A DNA stretch of 64,000 nucleotides from Sphingomonas sp. A2-49 (GTDB taxonomy: Bacteria > Pseudomonadota > Alphaproteobacteria > Sphingomonadales > Sphingomonadaceae). The position numbers were made by a program, and so were the translations under genes. Positions 36,294 through 44,479 of the stretch are shown here, piece by piece. Position 1 is the stretch's first letter. Each line of letters starts with the position of its first letter. Where the stretch lies: the NCBI RefSeq assembly GCF_025548555.1, contig NZ_JAJLPA010000013.1, forward strand, positions 25,317-89,316, written 5' to 3'. The notes beneath the pieces were generated by a model. That model saw only the letters and a program-made list of their open reading frames with translations. It ran no database searches and had not been told where the DNA came from.

Positions 36294-37678
36294 GCCGTCT
36301 CATCATCATTTCCAACCGCGTCTCCGCCCCGACGGGTTCGAATTCCGGATCGCAGGGCGGCCTGGCCGTCGCGCTCGCCTCCGCCTTGCGCGAATACAAG
36401 GGGATGTGGTTCGGCTGGTCGGGCGAGCAGACCGACGAATATACCGGCCAGATCACATTTCAGCGCAACGAGGGCGTCACCACCGCCACCGTCGACCTGG
36501 AAGAGCAGGACATCGACGAATATTACAACGGCTATGCCAATCGCACGCTGTGGCCGCTGTTCCACTATCGCGTCGACCTCGCCGAATACGAACGCGAATT
36601 CGCCGGCGGCTACCAGCGCGTCAACGAACGCTTCGCCGATACCGTTCAGCCGCTGATCGAAGAGGACGACGCGGTCTGGATCCAGGATTACCACCTGTTT
36701 CCGCTCGGCGAGGAACTGCGCAAGCGCGGCTGCCGCAACCGGCTGGGCTTCTTCCTCCACATTCCCTGGCCACCGCGCCGCCTGCTCGCGATCCTGCCCG
36801 AGGCGCAGGCGCTGGTCCGCAGCCTGTTCGCCTATGACGTCATCGGTTTCCATACCGACGAATGGCTCCAGAGCTTCTGCGACTATGCGACGCACGAGCT
36901 GGGCGCGTACATGGAGGACGGCGACCTCGTCCTCGACGATCGCCGGGTGAAGGTCGTCGCCTGTCCGATCGGGATCGACGCCGACGAATTCGCCGGCCTC
37001 GCCACCAGCACCCGCGGACGCCTCGCCTTCCGCCGGATGCGCGATGCCGCGGTCGGGCGCGACATGATCGTGGGCGTCGACCGGCTCGATTATTCGAAGG
37101 GGCTGGAGGAGCGGTTCCTCGGCTACGAACGCTTCCTCGTCGAGCACCCCGAGGAGCGCAAGGAGGTGACGCTGCTCCAGATCGCGCCGCCCAGCCGCGG
37201 CGCCGTCGGCAGCTACCAGAAAATCCGCACCACGCTGGAAGGGCTCGCGGGGCGGATCAACGGCGGCTATGCCGACATCGACTGGGTGCCGATCCGCTAC
37301 GTCAACCAGGGCTATCCGCGCGACGTGCTCGCCGGCATCTATCGCGCCGCGAAGATCGGCCTGGTCACGCCGTTGCGCGACGGCATGAACCTCGTCGCCA
37401 AGGAGTATGTCGCGGCGCAGAATCCAGAGGACCCCGGCGTCCTGATCCTGTCGCGCTTCGCCGGCGCGGCATGCCAGCTGACCGACGCGGTGCTCATCAA
37501 TCCCTATTCCGCCGAGGAGATGTCGGACGCGATCATGCTGGCGCTGCGCATGCCGCGCGAGGAGCGGATCGCGCGCTGGCAGCGGATGATGGACATCATC
37601 ACGCGCGAGGACATCGGCTGGTGGCGGCGCACGTTCACGACGGTGCTGATGGGGACGGAGCCGCCGGCGCCCGCATGA
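36290..37678 (+). CDS. otsA: Trehalose-6-phosphate synthase (UDP-forming type), CTG start
   Basis: Makes trehalose-6-phosphate from a nucleotide-glucose and glucose-6-phosphate. 462 residues. GT20 landmarks: ISNRVSAPTG near 6, VWIQDYHL near 128, the sugar-nucleotide site DRLDYSKGL near 263, and RDGMNLVAKEY near 363. No ATG, GTG or TTG exists between the end of the GH15 gene and residue 36 of this protein, so CTG 36290-36292, nine bases after GGAG, is the only sensible start. It overlaps the GH15 stop (CTGA). The last 44 nt overlap the convergent MscS gene. Confidence 0.9.
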   Translation: MSRLIIISNRVSAPTGSNSGSQGGLAVALASALREYKGMWFGWSGEQTDEYTGQITFQRNEGVTTATVDLEEQDIDEYYNGYANRTLWPLFHYRVDLAEYEREFAGGYQRVNERFADTVQPLIEEDDAVWIQDYHLFPLGEELRKRGCRNRLGFFLHIPWPPRRLLAILPEAQALVRSLFAYDVIGFHTDEWLQSFCDYATHELGAYMEDGDLVLDDRRVKVVACPIGIDADEFAGLATSTRGRLAFRRMRDAAVGRDMIVGVDRLDYSKGLEERFLGYERFLVEHPEERKEVTLLQIAPPSRGAVGSYQKIRTTLEGLAGRINGGYADIDWVPIRYVNQGYPRDVLAGIYRAAKIGLVTPLRDGMNLVAKEYVAAQNPEDPGVLILSRFAGAACQLTDAVLINPYSAEEMSDAIMLALRMPREERIARWQRMMDIITREDIGWWRRTFTTVLMGTEPPAPA

Positions 37679-38732
37679 ACCGGTCGCGCGGCAGGGCTTC
37701 GGGCATCTCGTCGCGGATGAACGCGTAGATCGCCTCGCGCACGTCGCAACGCAGGTCGAACGCGGTCGAGGCGTCCTTCGCCGTCATCAGCCCGCGCACC
37801 TCCATCGTCCCGTCGGGCTTCGAATCGGTCACCTGGAGGTTGAAGAACCGCTGGTCCCACCGCGGGTTGGCGCGCACCACCGTTTCCAGCTTCGCCCGGA
37901 TGCGTGGCACGTCCGCGGCGGGATCCAGGTACCAGAACACCGATCCCAGCAGCGCGCTCGTTTCGCGCGTCCAGTTCTGGAAGCTGTTTTCGAGGAATTT
38001 CGATACCGGCACGACCAGCCGCCGGTCGTCCCAGATCCGCACCACGACATAGGTCAGCCGGATATCCTCGATCCGTCCCCATTCGTTCTCGATGATGACG
38101 ACGTCATCGATGCGGATCGGTTCGGTAAAGGCCATCTGGATGCCGGCGATGACGTTCTTGAGCGCCGGCTGTGCCGCCGCGCCGATCGCGAGCCCGGCGA
38201 CGCCGGCCGATGCCGCCAGCGTCACGCCGATCGTCCGCACCGATGGAATGCTCATCAGCATCATCATCACGGTCAGCATCACGAGCACGAACACGCCGAT
38301 GCGGTGCAGGATGCTGATCCGGGTGCGCCGTCGCCGCGCGCGCAGGTTGTCGGCCGCGGTGATGTCGAACCGCACCTCGCTGATGTCGCGATAGACGGTC
38401 AGCGCGGCGAGCAGCATCCAGCCGAACACCGCGGGCGTCAGCAGCCCCAGCACGCGCTGCCAGATCGTCTCCCAATAGCGTGGCAGGTCGAGCCCCGGAC
38501 CCGATGCGGCGAGCGCGATGACGATCGTCAGCCAGAAGGTCGGCTTGCCGAGCCGCGCCAGCAGGATGTCGTCGGTCCGCGTCGTCGTCCGTGCCGCGAC
38601 CCGGCGCAGGACGGCGAACAGGATGCGGTGGAGCAGCGCCAGCACGACGACGAAGGCCACGACGCCAAGCAGCCGCCCGGCCCATGCGGGGATATGGATA
38701 TCGAGTAGCGGAATATGCATCGACGCTAACAC
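37635..38732 (-). CDS. MscS-family mechanosensitive ion channel
   Basis: A 365-residue membrane channel. Four or five transmembrane helices occupy about 15-185. The pore-lining TM3 is seen as VGLAIGAAAQPALKNVIAGI near 177-196, with Gly/Ala packing as in MscS. The beta domain follows (VVIIENEWGRIEDIRLTYV) and then a C-terminal alpha/beta domain. MscS channels release solutes on osmotic downshock. Adjacent to the trehalose operon, which is also osmotic stress related, and its 3' end overlaps otsA by 44 nt. Start at ATG 38732; MHIPLLDIHIPAW at 38720 is an alternative. Confidence 0.9.
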   Translation of the reverse strand: MLASMHIPLLDIHIPAWAGRLLGVVAFVVVLALLHRILFAVLRRVAARTTTRTDDILLARLGKPTFWLTIVIALAASGPGLDLPRYWETIWQRVLGLLTPAVFGWMLLAALTVYRDISEVRFDITAADNLRARRRRTRISILHRIGVFVLVMLTVMMMLMSIPSVRTIGVTLAASAGVAGLAIGAAAQPALKNVIAGIQMAFTEPIRIDDVVIIENEWGRIEDIRLTYVVVRIWDDRRLVVPVSKFLENSFQNWTRETSALLGSVFWYLDPAADVPRIRAKLETVVRANPRWDQRFFNLQVTDSKPDGTMEVRGLMTAKDASTAFDLRCDVREAIYAFIRDEMPEALPRDRFMRAPAAPSPSAPS

Positions 38733-38735
38733 GCA

Positions 38736-39878
38736 TCAGCGCGGCGAAGGCTCCCGCACGGCGCCCGAATGCCGGCGCCGTCGCGCGATCCAGCGCCAGC
38801 ATCCCGTCGCGAACAGCAACGCCGGCAGCAGGCCGGATACGAAGACCAGCCAGCGTCCGCCGAGCCCGAGCGCCTCGCCGCCGTGCAGCGGATGGAGCCA
38901 GGCGAGGACCGTGTCCCCGCCCCCGTCGCCTCGCTGGTCGCGAACCGCCAGCACCCGGCCGTCATACGGGTCGAGCCAGACGTTGCTGCGCGGAAACCGC
39001 CGGCTCGGCTCGCCCGGTACCATCAGGTTAACGCGGACGACGCCATGCGCGTCGGCGGGCGTCTCGATCCAGGCGAGCGTCGATCCGGGCAGCAACCGCC
39101 GCGCCCGCGCCACCAGCGCATCGAGCGGCAGGAACCCGGCGGGCCGCGGCACGCTCGCCATGGGCGGCACGGTGGCGAGCGGCGAGACGCGCGCGGCCGT
39201 GGCGCGCACCGGGTCGGGCAGGTCGAGCAGGATGCCGGTGACCGTCACGACGATCAGCACGACTGCGCCGGCGATCCCGGCCCATTTGTGGATGTCGTAC
39301 AGCCGCCGCGACGCCACCGCGCCGCGCTTCCAGGCGAGCGACCGGCGCCAGCCGCCATGCCGCGGCCACCACGCCCACAGGCCGCTGACGAGCAGCACCA
39401 GCATGACGATCCCGGCGATCCCCATCGCGGTCCCGCCGGCCTCCCCCAGCAGCAGCCGGTAATGGAGGTCGTAGAGCCACGTCGTCGCATATTCGCCCCA
39501 GAACCCACGCCGCACCGCGTGCAGGGTCGCCGGATCGAGCCACAGCATCAGCGGCGCGAAGGCGCGCCCGCGCGTCTCGACCGGGCGGTAATAGCGCACC
39601 GGGATCGGCCCGCCGTCGGGCGTCGCCTCGATCCGCCAGGCCCCCGTCCGCGCCGGATTGTCGCGGCGCAGCGCGTCGTAGACCGCCTGCCACGACGCCG
39701 GGCGCGCCGCCGCATCTACCCGCGCCAGCGCAGGGTCGAGCATCGTGTCGATGGCCGGGTAGAAGACGAGGCCGCTGCCGGTCAGGCCCGTCACCACGAA
39801 CAGCAGGCCGATGCCGAGCCCCAGCCACACATGCATGCGCCGGATCGCGACGCGCACCCGTTGCACGCCGGTGGTCAC
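38736..39878 (-). CDS. PepSY-associated transmembrane helix protein
   Basis: A 380-residue inner-membrane protein of the PepSY-TM family. TM1 (about 19-39) holds HVWLGLGIGLLFVVTGLTGSG, and further helices are near 152-172, 202-222 and 345-365. Periplasmic loops have PepSY-like segments (WQAVYDALRRDNPARTGAW). Conserved His residues in the helices (HVWLG, LHYRLLLG, HKWAG, LHPLHGGE) resemble the di-haem binding pattern of the ferric-siderophore reductase-like members. It overlaps the TonB receptor gene by four bases and so is co-translated with it. Confidence 0.86.
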   Translation of the reverse strand: MTTGVQRVRVAIRRMHVWLGLGIGLLFVVTGLTGSGLVFYPAIDTMLDPALARVDAAARPASWQAVYDALRRDNPARTGAWRIEATPDGGPIPVRYYRPVETRGRAFAPLMLWLDPATLHAVRRGFWGEYATTWLYDLHYRLLLGEAGGTAMGIAGIVMLVLLVSGLWAWWPRHGGWRRSLAWKRGAVASRRLYDIHKWAGIAGAVVLIVVTVTGILLDLPDPVRATAARVSPLATVPPMASVPRPAGFLPLDALVARARRLLPGSTLAWIETPADAHGVVRVNLMVPGEPSRRFPRSNVWLDPYDGRVLAVRDQRGDGGGDTVLAWLHPLHGGEALGLGGRWLVFVSGLLPALLFATGCWRWIARRRRHSGAVREPSPR

Positions 39879-41905
39879 AGCGTCAGCCGGATGCTGCCGC
39901 CGAGCGCGCGCCCCTCCGCCGGCGAATGCAGGACCTGGGTCCCGTCGAACCAGACATATTCATAGGCGCGGTCGCCGATGTTGCGGACCTGTACCGCGAC
40001 CTCCAGCCGCGGCATCATCCGCCATGCGACCTCGCCGGCCACGACCAGATAGGCGCCGTAGCGCGGCAGCGTGTTGGCGGGGGTCAGCTCATAACTCGAC
40101 TGGCCGTTGCCCCACAGCGACACGCGCCAGCGCGGCAGCGGGACGATATCGAGCCCGGCGGAAAACAGGTTCTGGGGAACGTGGTCGATCCGGTTGCCCG
40201 CCTGCGACGGCGTCGCCGGATCGGGGGTGACGATCCGGGCGCGCTGGCGGGAATAGGCGCCCCAGACCGACACGCCCGTCACCGGCGCGAGGGTCAGCTG
40301 CACGTCGATCCCCTGCCGCCGCGTCGCGCCGAGGTTGTCGCTGTCGCCCGAGGGATCGTTGAGCCGCCGCTTGATCTCGCCGCTCGCCGTCTGCCGCCAC
40401 GCGGCGAGCCGCGCCTGCAACCAGCGTCCGCGCGCCAGCTTGACGCCGGCCTCCCACCCCGCGTTGATCGACGGATCGAGGTCGAGCGTGCGCGGCGGTA
40501 CCTTGTAGGCGCCCGCACCGACGCCGATCTGAAAGGTGCGGCCGTAATTGCCGTAAGCGGTGACGCCCGCGATCGGGGTGACCGCGACGCTCAGCTTCGG
40601 CTGGCTGATCGTACCATAATCGTTGATCGGATAACGCTGGCCATTCAGTCGGTTGGTCAGCGTTCCCGATACGACGTCGAACCGCCAGGCGGGCGTGATC
40701 CGCAACCATGCGGCCGGCTCGACGCTCGCCTGGATATAGCCGCCCGCAACGGTCAGCCCGAACGCCTGGTCGCGCGTCTGGCTCGTGATCCGCCGGTCCT
40801 GCGTCAGCCAGCGCAGGCTCCGGTTGTCCTGCACCTGCACATCGCCACCGACATCGATCGTCAGCGCGTGTACGAACGTCACCGCCGGGTGATAGTGCAG
40901 CGTCGCCAGCGCGCCATACTGTTGCTCGCGCGTCAGCCGCCGCTGCTGCGCCACGGCGGCGGAAAAGCGGACGTAGCGGTCGTCGATCAGGCCGTTGGCA
41001 TAGCCCTTCGCGCTGAACGATACGGCGTCGGTCAGGTCGGCGTCGAGATGCAGGCTGTACTGGTCCGTCTGGCGACGCCCCCCGTCCTGCGCCGACAGGG
41101 CATAGGAGCGTCGCCGGTCGGTATAGGCATCCGCATCGGTCAGATACCCCGGCTCGTCCGCCTCGACCACGGCCTGTCGCACGATCGCGCCGACCCGTAC
41201 GGCGCCCCCGTCGTAAAACCACTTGCCTGCGAAACTGACGCGGTCGAGCCCGGCATGGTCACGGAAGCCGTCGCTGCGACGATAGCCCAAAAAATAATTC
41301 TGGCTGAACCGCCCGGTCTCGACGCCCGCGGCAAGCTGCGCCTCCGCGGTGCCGAACGCCCCCACGAACCCGCGCGTATCGAGATAGGTGCCGCCGATCC
41401 GCGTCGTGATGTCGGCAGAACCGGCGATCGCGTGCAGGCCGTAGCGCGGATCGGCGGTGCCTCGGACCAGCTCCACCGCAGCGATGTCGAGCGGCATGAC
41501 GCCGTCGATGAACGGCATGCCGCCGTCGTTGGCGTTGGCGGGCACGCCGTCGATCAGCAGCTTGACCGCGTTGATCTCGCCTTCGCCGTTGAAGCCGCGG
41601 ATCGAGAACCGGCCGGAGGTGGTCCCTTGGTTGAAGTCCGTCAGCGTGACGCCGGGCAGGCGCGCGAACACCTCCCATGCATTGTCGACGCTCTGGCGCT
41701 GCGCGACGTCGGCGCCCAGCCGGTCGACGGAGGTCAGCACGTCGCCCGGCGCGGCGTCGCGCGCGGTGACGACGATGTCGCCGACCGAGAAGACGGTGTC
41801 GGGCGAAGCACCCGGGGTGTCGTGGTGGTGGCCGTCCGTCTGCGCCCCGGCAGGGGCACACAGGACGAGCATCGTGGCCGCCGCGGCGGTCTGAACATAG
41901 GTCAT
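39875..41905 (-). CDS. TonB-dependent outer-membrane receptor
   Basis: 676 residues after setting the start at ATG 41903-41905. Signal peptide 1-22. A His-rich segment TDGHHHDTPG comes next, then the plug domain (about 40-165) with VDNAWEVFARLPGVTL, then a 22-strand beta barrel of the usual size. The C-terminus ends in an aromatic residue-rich strand (GGSIRLTL). The His-rich leader could bind metal ions. The receptor is followed by a PepSY membrane protein and preceded by DUF2946, an arrangement seen with copper or iron-siderophore uptake. The substrate is unknown. Confidence 0.93.
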   Translation of the reverse strand: MTYVQTAAAATMLVLCAPAGAQTDGHHHDTPGASPDTVFSVGDIVVTARDAAPGDVLTSVDRLGADVAQRQSVDNAWEVFARLPGVTLTDFNQGTTSGRFSIRGFNGEGEINAVKLLIDGVPANANDGGMPFIDGVMPLDIAAVELVRGTADPRYGLHAIAGSADITTRIGGTYLDTRGFVGAFGTAEAQLAAGVETGRFSQNYFLGYRRSDGFRDHAGLDRVSFAGKWFYDGGAVRVGAIVRQAVVEADEPGYLTDADAYTDRRRSYALSAQDGGRRQTDQYSLHLDADLTDAVSFSAKGYANGLIDDRYVRFSAAVAQQRRLTREQQYGALATLHYHPAVTFVHALTIDVGGDVQVQDNRSLRWLTQDRRITSQTRDQAFGLTVAGGYIQASVEPAAWLRITPAWRFDVVSGTLTNRLNGQRYPINDYGTISQPKLSVAVTPIAGVTAYGNYGRTFQIGVGAGAYKVPPRTLDLDPSINAGWEAGVKLARGRWLQARLAAWRQTASGEIKRRLNDPSGDSDNLGATRRQGIDVQLTLAPVTGVSVWGAYSRQRARIVTPDPATPSQAGNRIDHVPQNLFSAGLDIVPLPRWRVSLWGNGQSSYELTPANTLPRYGAYLVVAGEVAWRMMPRLEVAVQVRNIGDRAYEYVWFDGTQVLHSPAEGRALGGSIRLTL

Positions 41906-41971
41906 GCAGGCATATCCCGATCCCGGCGGCGCTCCCATCGGGGCGCCGCCGTCACTGTCACGATGGGTGGA

Positions 41972-42388
41972 TCAGGCGCGGAGCGGTGGCCCCCGCGGCG
42001 GCGGTCGCAGATGGCGTGCCGACGGCCACGCCGCCGCCATCGCCATGGGGATCGCGGTCATCGCGGCGAGCACCGGGGCCGCGACCGCCGCCGCGTCGAT
42101 CGGCACGGCGACGCTTTGGGTCAGCGCGGCGAACGGGCACGGCGTTTCCGCCTGCGCCTCGTCGCCCCTCTCGTGGCCATGGGTGGCGGCGGCGTGACCG
42201 CCGTGTCCGCCGGCCATGCGCATCGCCACGACGGGGCCGGTACCGCTGCAGATCTGCAGCACGGCGCGGCCATCGACGACGCCGACCATGAACCCGGCGG
42301 GTACGAGCAGTTTCACCGCGAGCACCAGCAGCGCCAGCCCGAGGGCCAGCGCGCGACGATCCAGCAGGTGGCGGCGCAGCGACGTCAC
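41972..42388 (-). CDS. DUF2946-type small exported/membrane protein
   Basis: 138 residues. A hydrophobic N-terminus (ALALGLALLVLAVKLLVPAG) is followed by a His-rich Cys-containing middle: GGHGGHAAATHGHERGDEA then PCPFAAL. The PAGFM and CPFA motifs are those of DUF2946 proteins, which are linked to copper handling. It lies 66 nt upstream of the TonB receptor on the same strand. Function not established; a metal-chelating helper for uptake or sensing is the best guess. Confidence 0.72.
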   Translation of the reverse strand: MTSLRRHLLDRRALALGLALLVLAVKLLVPAGFMVGVVDGRAVLQICSGTGPVVAMRMAGGHGGHAAATHGHERGDEAQAETPCPFAALTQSVAVPIDAAAVAAPVLAAMTAIPMAMAAAWPSARHLRPPPRGPPLRA

Positions 42389-42493
42389 CCCGCGTGCCTA
42401 GACGCGATGGACGCCCCTGTCATCGGTCGGACGGACGAGAGATGGCGCGCCCCCTTCCCGCAGGCCGGGTCGATCCGCTAAGCCCCTGCCGTC

Positions 42494-43396
42494 ATGACCG
42501 ATCTTGCCATCCTCTACGAACATCCCGCCTGGTTCGTGCCGCTGTTCGCGGCGCTCGACCGGCGCGGCATCGGCTACACCGCGCTGACGCCGGACGGCGA
42601 CTGGGACCCGGCCGACCGTCGTCCGCCGGCACCTTTGGTCTTCAACCGCATCGCGATGTCGAGCTTCCTGCGCAGCGGCGAGCATCCGATCTTTCACGCC
42701 TCGGCGCTGCTCGACCACTGGCGCCGCGCCGGCGCGGGGATCGTCAACGGTCCGGAGGTGCTGGCGATCGATTCGTCCAAGGCACGGCAATTGTCGCTGA
42801 TCGCGAGCCTTGGCCTCGCCATCCCGGCGACGCGGGTGGTGCATCGTGCCACCGATGTCCCCGCAGCGGCGGCGGCGATCGGCTTTCCGCTCGTGGTGAA
42901 GGCGAACATCGGCGGATCGGGGGCGGGCATCGTCCGCTTCGATTCGGCCGACGAGCTGCACGCGGCGGTCGCCGACGGCACGTTGCCTTCCAGCATCGAC
43001 GGCGTGCTGCTCGTGCAGGACTATGTCCCCGCCCGCAACGGCACGATCACCCGGATCGAGACGCTGGATCGTGCCTTCCTCTATGCGATCGACGTCGCCG
43101 GCGGCGGCGCGTTCGACCTGTGCCCGGCCGATGCCTGCGTCGTCCCCGGCAGCGGCATCGCGATGACCGCGACCACCCCGCCGCCCGCGCTGATCGCCGC
43201 CGCCGAGCGCATCGCGGGCGCGGTCGACCTCGACGTCGGCGGGGTCGAGGTGATGATCGACGATCGCGATGGCGTCGCCCGCTTCTACGATATCAATGCC
43301 TTGTCCAACTTCGTGGCCAGACCGCATGAGATACTGGGCTATGATCCGCACGACCGCCTCGTCGACTATCTCGTCACCCGGATGAAGGACGCCTGA
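42494..43396 (+). CDS. RimK-like ATP-grasp protein
   Basis: A 300-residue ATP-grasp ligase. The ATP-grasp core spans about 90-290: KANIGGSGAGIVRFDS near 136 is the phosphate-binding region, VQDYVPARNG near 174 and a C-terminal Mg-binding DINALSNFVARPHEIL near 264. It resembles RimK-like enzymes that form amide or peptide bonds. No substrate is identifiable. Its stop overlaps the start of the next gene (TGATG), so the two act together. Confidence 0.85.
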   Translation: MTDLAILYEHPAWFVPLFAALDRRGIGYTALTPDGDWDPADRRPPAPLVFNRIAMSSFLRSGEHPIFHASALLDHWRRAGAGIVNGPEVLAIDSSKARQLSLIASLGLAIPATRVVHRATDVPAAAAAIGFPLVVKANIGGSGAGIVRFDSADELHAAVADGTLPSSIDGVLLVQDYVPARNGTITRIETLDRAFLYAIDVAGGGAFDLCPADACVVPGSGIAMTATTPPPALIAAAERIAGAVDLDVGGVEVMIDDRDGVARFYDINALSNFVARPHEILGYDPHDRLVDYLVTRMKDA

Positions 43397-44412
43397 TGCG
43401 CTACGGTTACTGGATGCCCGTCTTCGGCGGCTGGCTGCGCAATGTGCCCGACGAGGGGATGGAGGCGAGCTGGGACTATGCCAAGCGCCTGACCCAGCGG
43501 TCGGAACGCTGGGGTTACGACCTCAGCCTGATCGCCGAGCTCAACCTCAACGACATCAAGGGGATCGAACAGCCTGCGCTCGACGCCTGGTCGACCGCCG
43601 CCGCGCTCGCCGCGGTGACGGAGCGGATCGAGCTGATGGTCGCCGTCCGCCCCAATTTCCACCACCCGGCGCTGTTCGCCAAGGCCGCGGCCAACATCGA
43701 CCGGATCTCCGGTGGGCGGCTGGCGCTCAACGTCGTCTCGTCGTGGTGGGCGGACGAGGCGAGGCAATATGGTTTGCAGTTCGACGAGCACGACGATCGC
43801 TATGCGCGCACGGAGGAATGGCTGACCGTCGTCGATGGTCTTTGGACGCAGGAACGGTTCAGCTTCGACGGGCGCTTCTATCGCACCGAGGACGCGATCT
43901 GCGCGCCCAAGCCGGCGCGGCGCCCGACCGTCTATGCCGGGGGCGAGAGCGAAAAGGCCAAGACGATGATCGCCGCCCAGTGCGACGCCTATGTCATGCA
44001 CGGCGATCCGGTCGCGGCGATCGCGCCCAAGATCGCCGACATGGCCGCGCGCCGCGCCGCCGCCGGGGGCCCGCCGATGCGCTATGGCATGGCCGCCTAT
44101 GCGATCGTCCGCGACAGCGAGGCGGAGGCGAAGCGCGAGCTCGACCGCATCACCACCGTCGCCGAACTGCCGGCGGGATACGCCAATTTCGATCAGTGGC
44201 TGTCGGGCACGCAGCTCGAACGCGACTTGAAGATCCAGGAATATTCCGTCTCGAACAGGGGGTTGCGCCCCAACCTTGTCGGCACGCCCGAACAGCTGAA
44301 GGAGCGCATAGCAGAATATGAGGCCGCGGGGCTCGACCTGCTGCTGCTTCAGATGAGTCCGCAGGAAGAGGAAATGGAGCGGTTCGCGGTGCAGGTGATG
44401 GGCACCGCCTGA
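43396..44412 (+). CDS. LLM-class flavin-dependent oxidoreductase
   Basis: 338 residues, a bacterial luciferase-like TIM-barrel enzyme that uses FMNH2. Family signs: MRYGYWMPVFGGWLRN at the N-terminus, SLIAELNLND near 50, VAVRPNFHHPALFAKAAANI near 82, and the SGGRLALNVVSSWWADE block near 108. It resembles dimethylsulfone/alkanesulfonate monooxygenases (SfnG/SsuD group), but the pairing with an ATP-grasp ligase is unlike those. It overlaps the ATP-grasp gene by one base. FMN reductase is not in the window. Confidence 0.88.
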   Translation: MRYGYWMPVFGGWLRNVPDEGMEASWDYAKRLTQRSERWGYDLSLIAELNLNDIKGIEQPALDAWSTAAALAAVTERIELMVAVRPNFHHPALFAKAAANIDRISGGRLALNVVSSWWADEARQYGLQFDEHDDRYARTEEWLTVVDGLWTQERFSFDGRFYRTEDAICAPKPARRPTVYAGGESEKAKTMIAAQCDAYVMHGDPVAAIAPKIADMAARRAAAGGPPMRYGMAAYAIVRDSEAEAKRELDRITTVAELPAGYANFDQWLSGTQLERDLKIQEYSVSNRGLRPNLVGTPEQLKERIAEYEAAGLDLLLLQMSPQEEEMERFAVQVMGTA

Positions 44413-44438
44413 GCGCAACCAAGCGCAGGGGGGCGACG

Positions 44439-44456
44439 TTGTCACGAACTCGTCAC
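44439..44456 (+). promoter_or_regulatory. Pho-box-like direct repeat upstream of pit
   Basis: TTGTCAC (44439-44445) and TCGTCAC (44450-44456) are separated by 4 nt, the 11-bp period of PhoB half-sites (consensus CTGTCAT). It is 24 nt upstream of the transporter start, where PhoB would overlap the -35 region or repress. Fits PhoB control of a phosphate transporter. Confidence 0.55.
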
Positions 44457-44479
44457 ATCCCGCGTCCACCGAGGCACGT

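Noticed and set aside
39926..42481. Plus-strand open frame opposite the TonB receptor
   Set aside because: No domain, shadow-type composition, and it crosses two real minus-strand genes.
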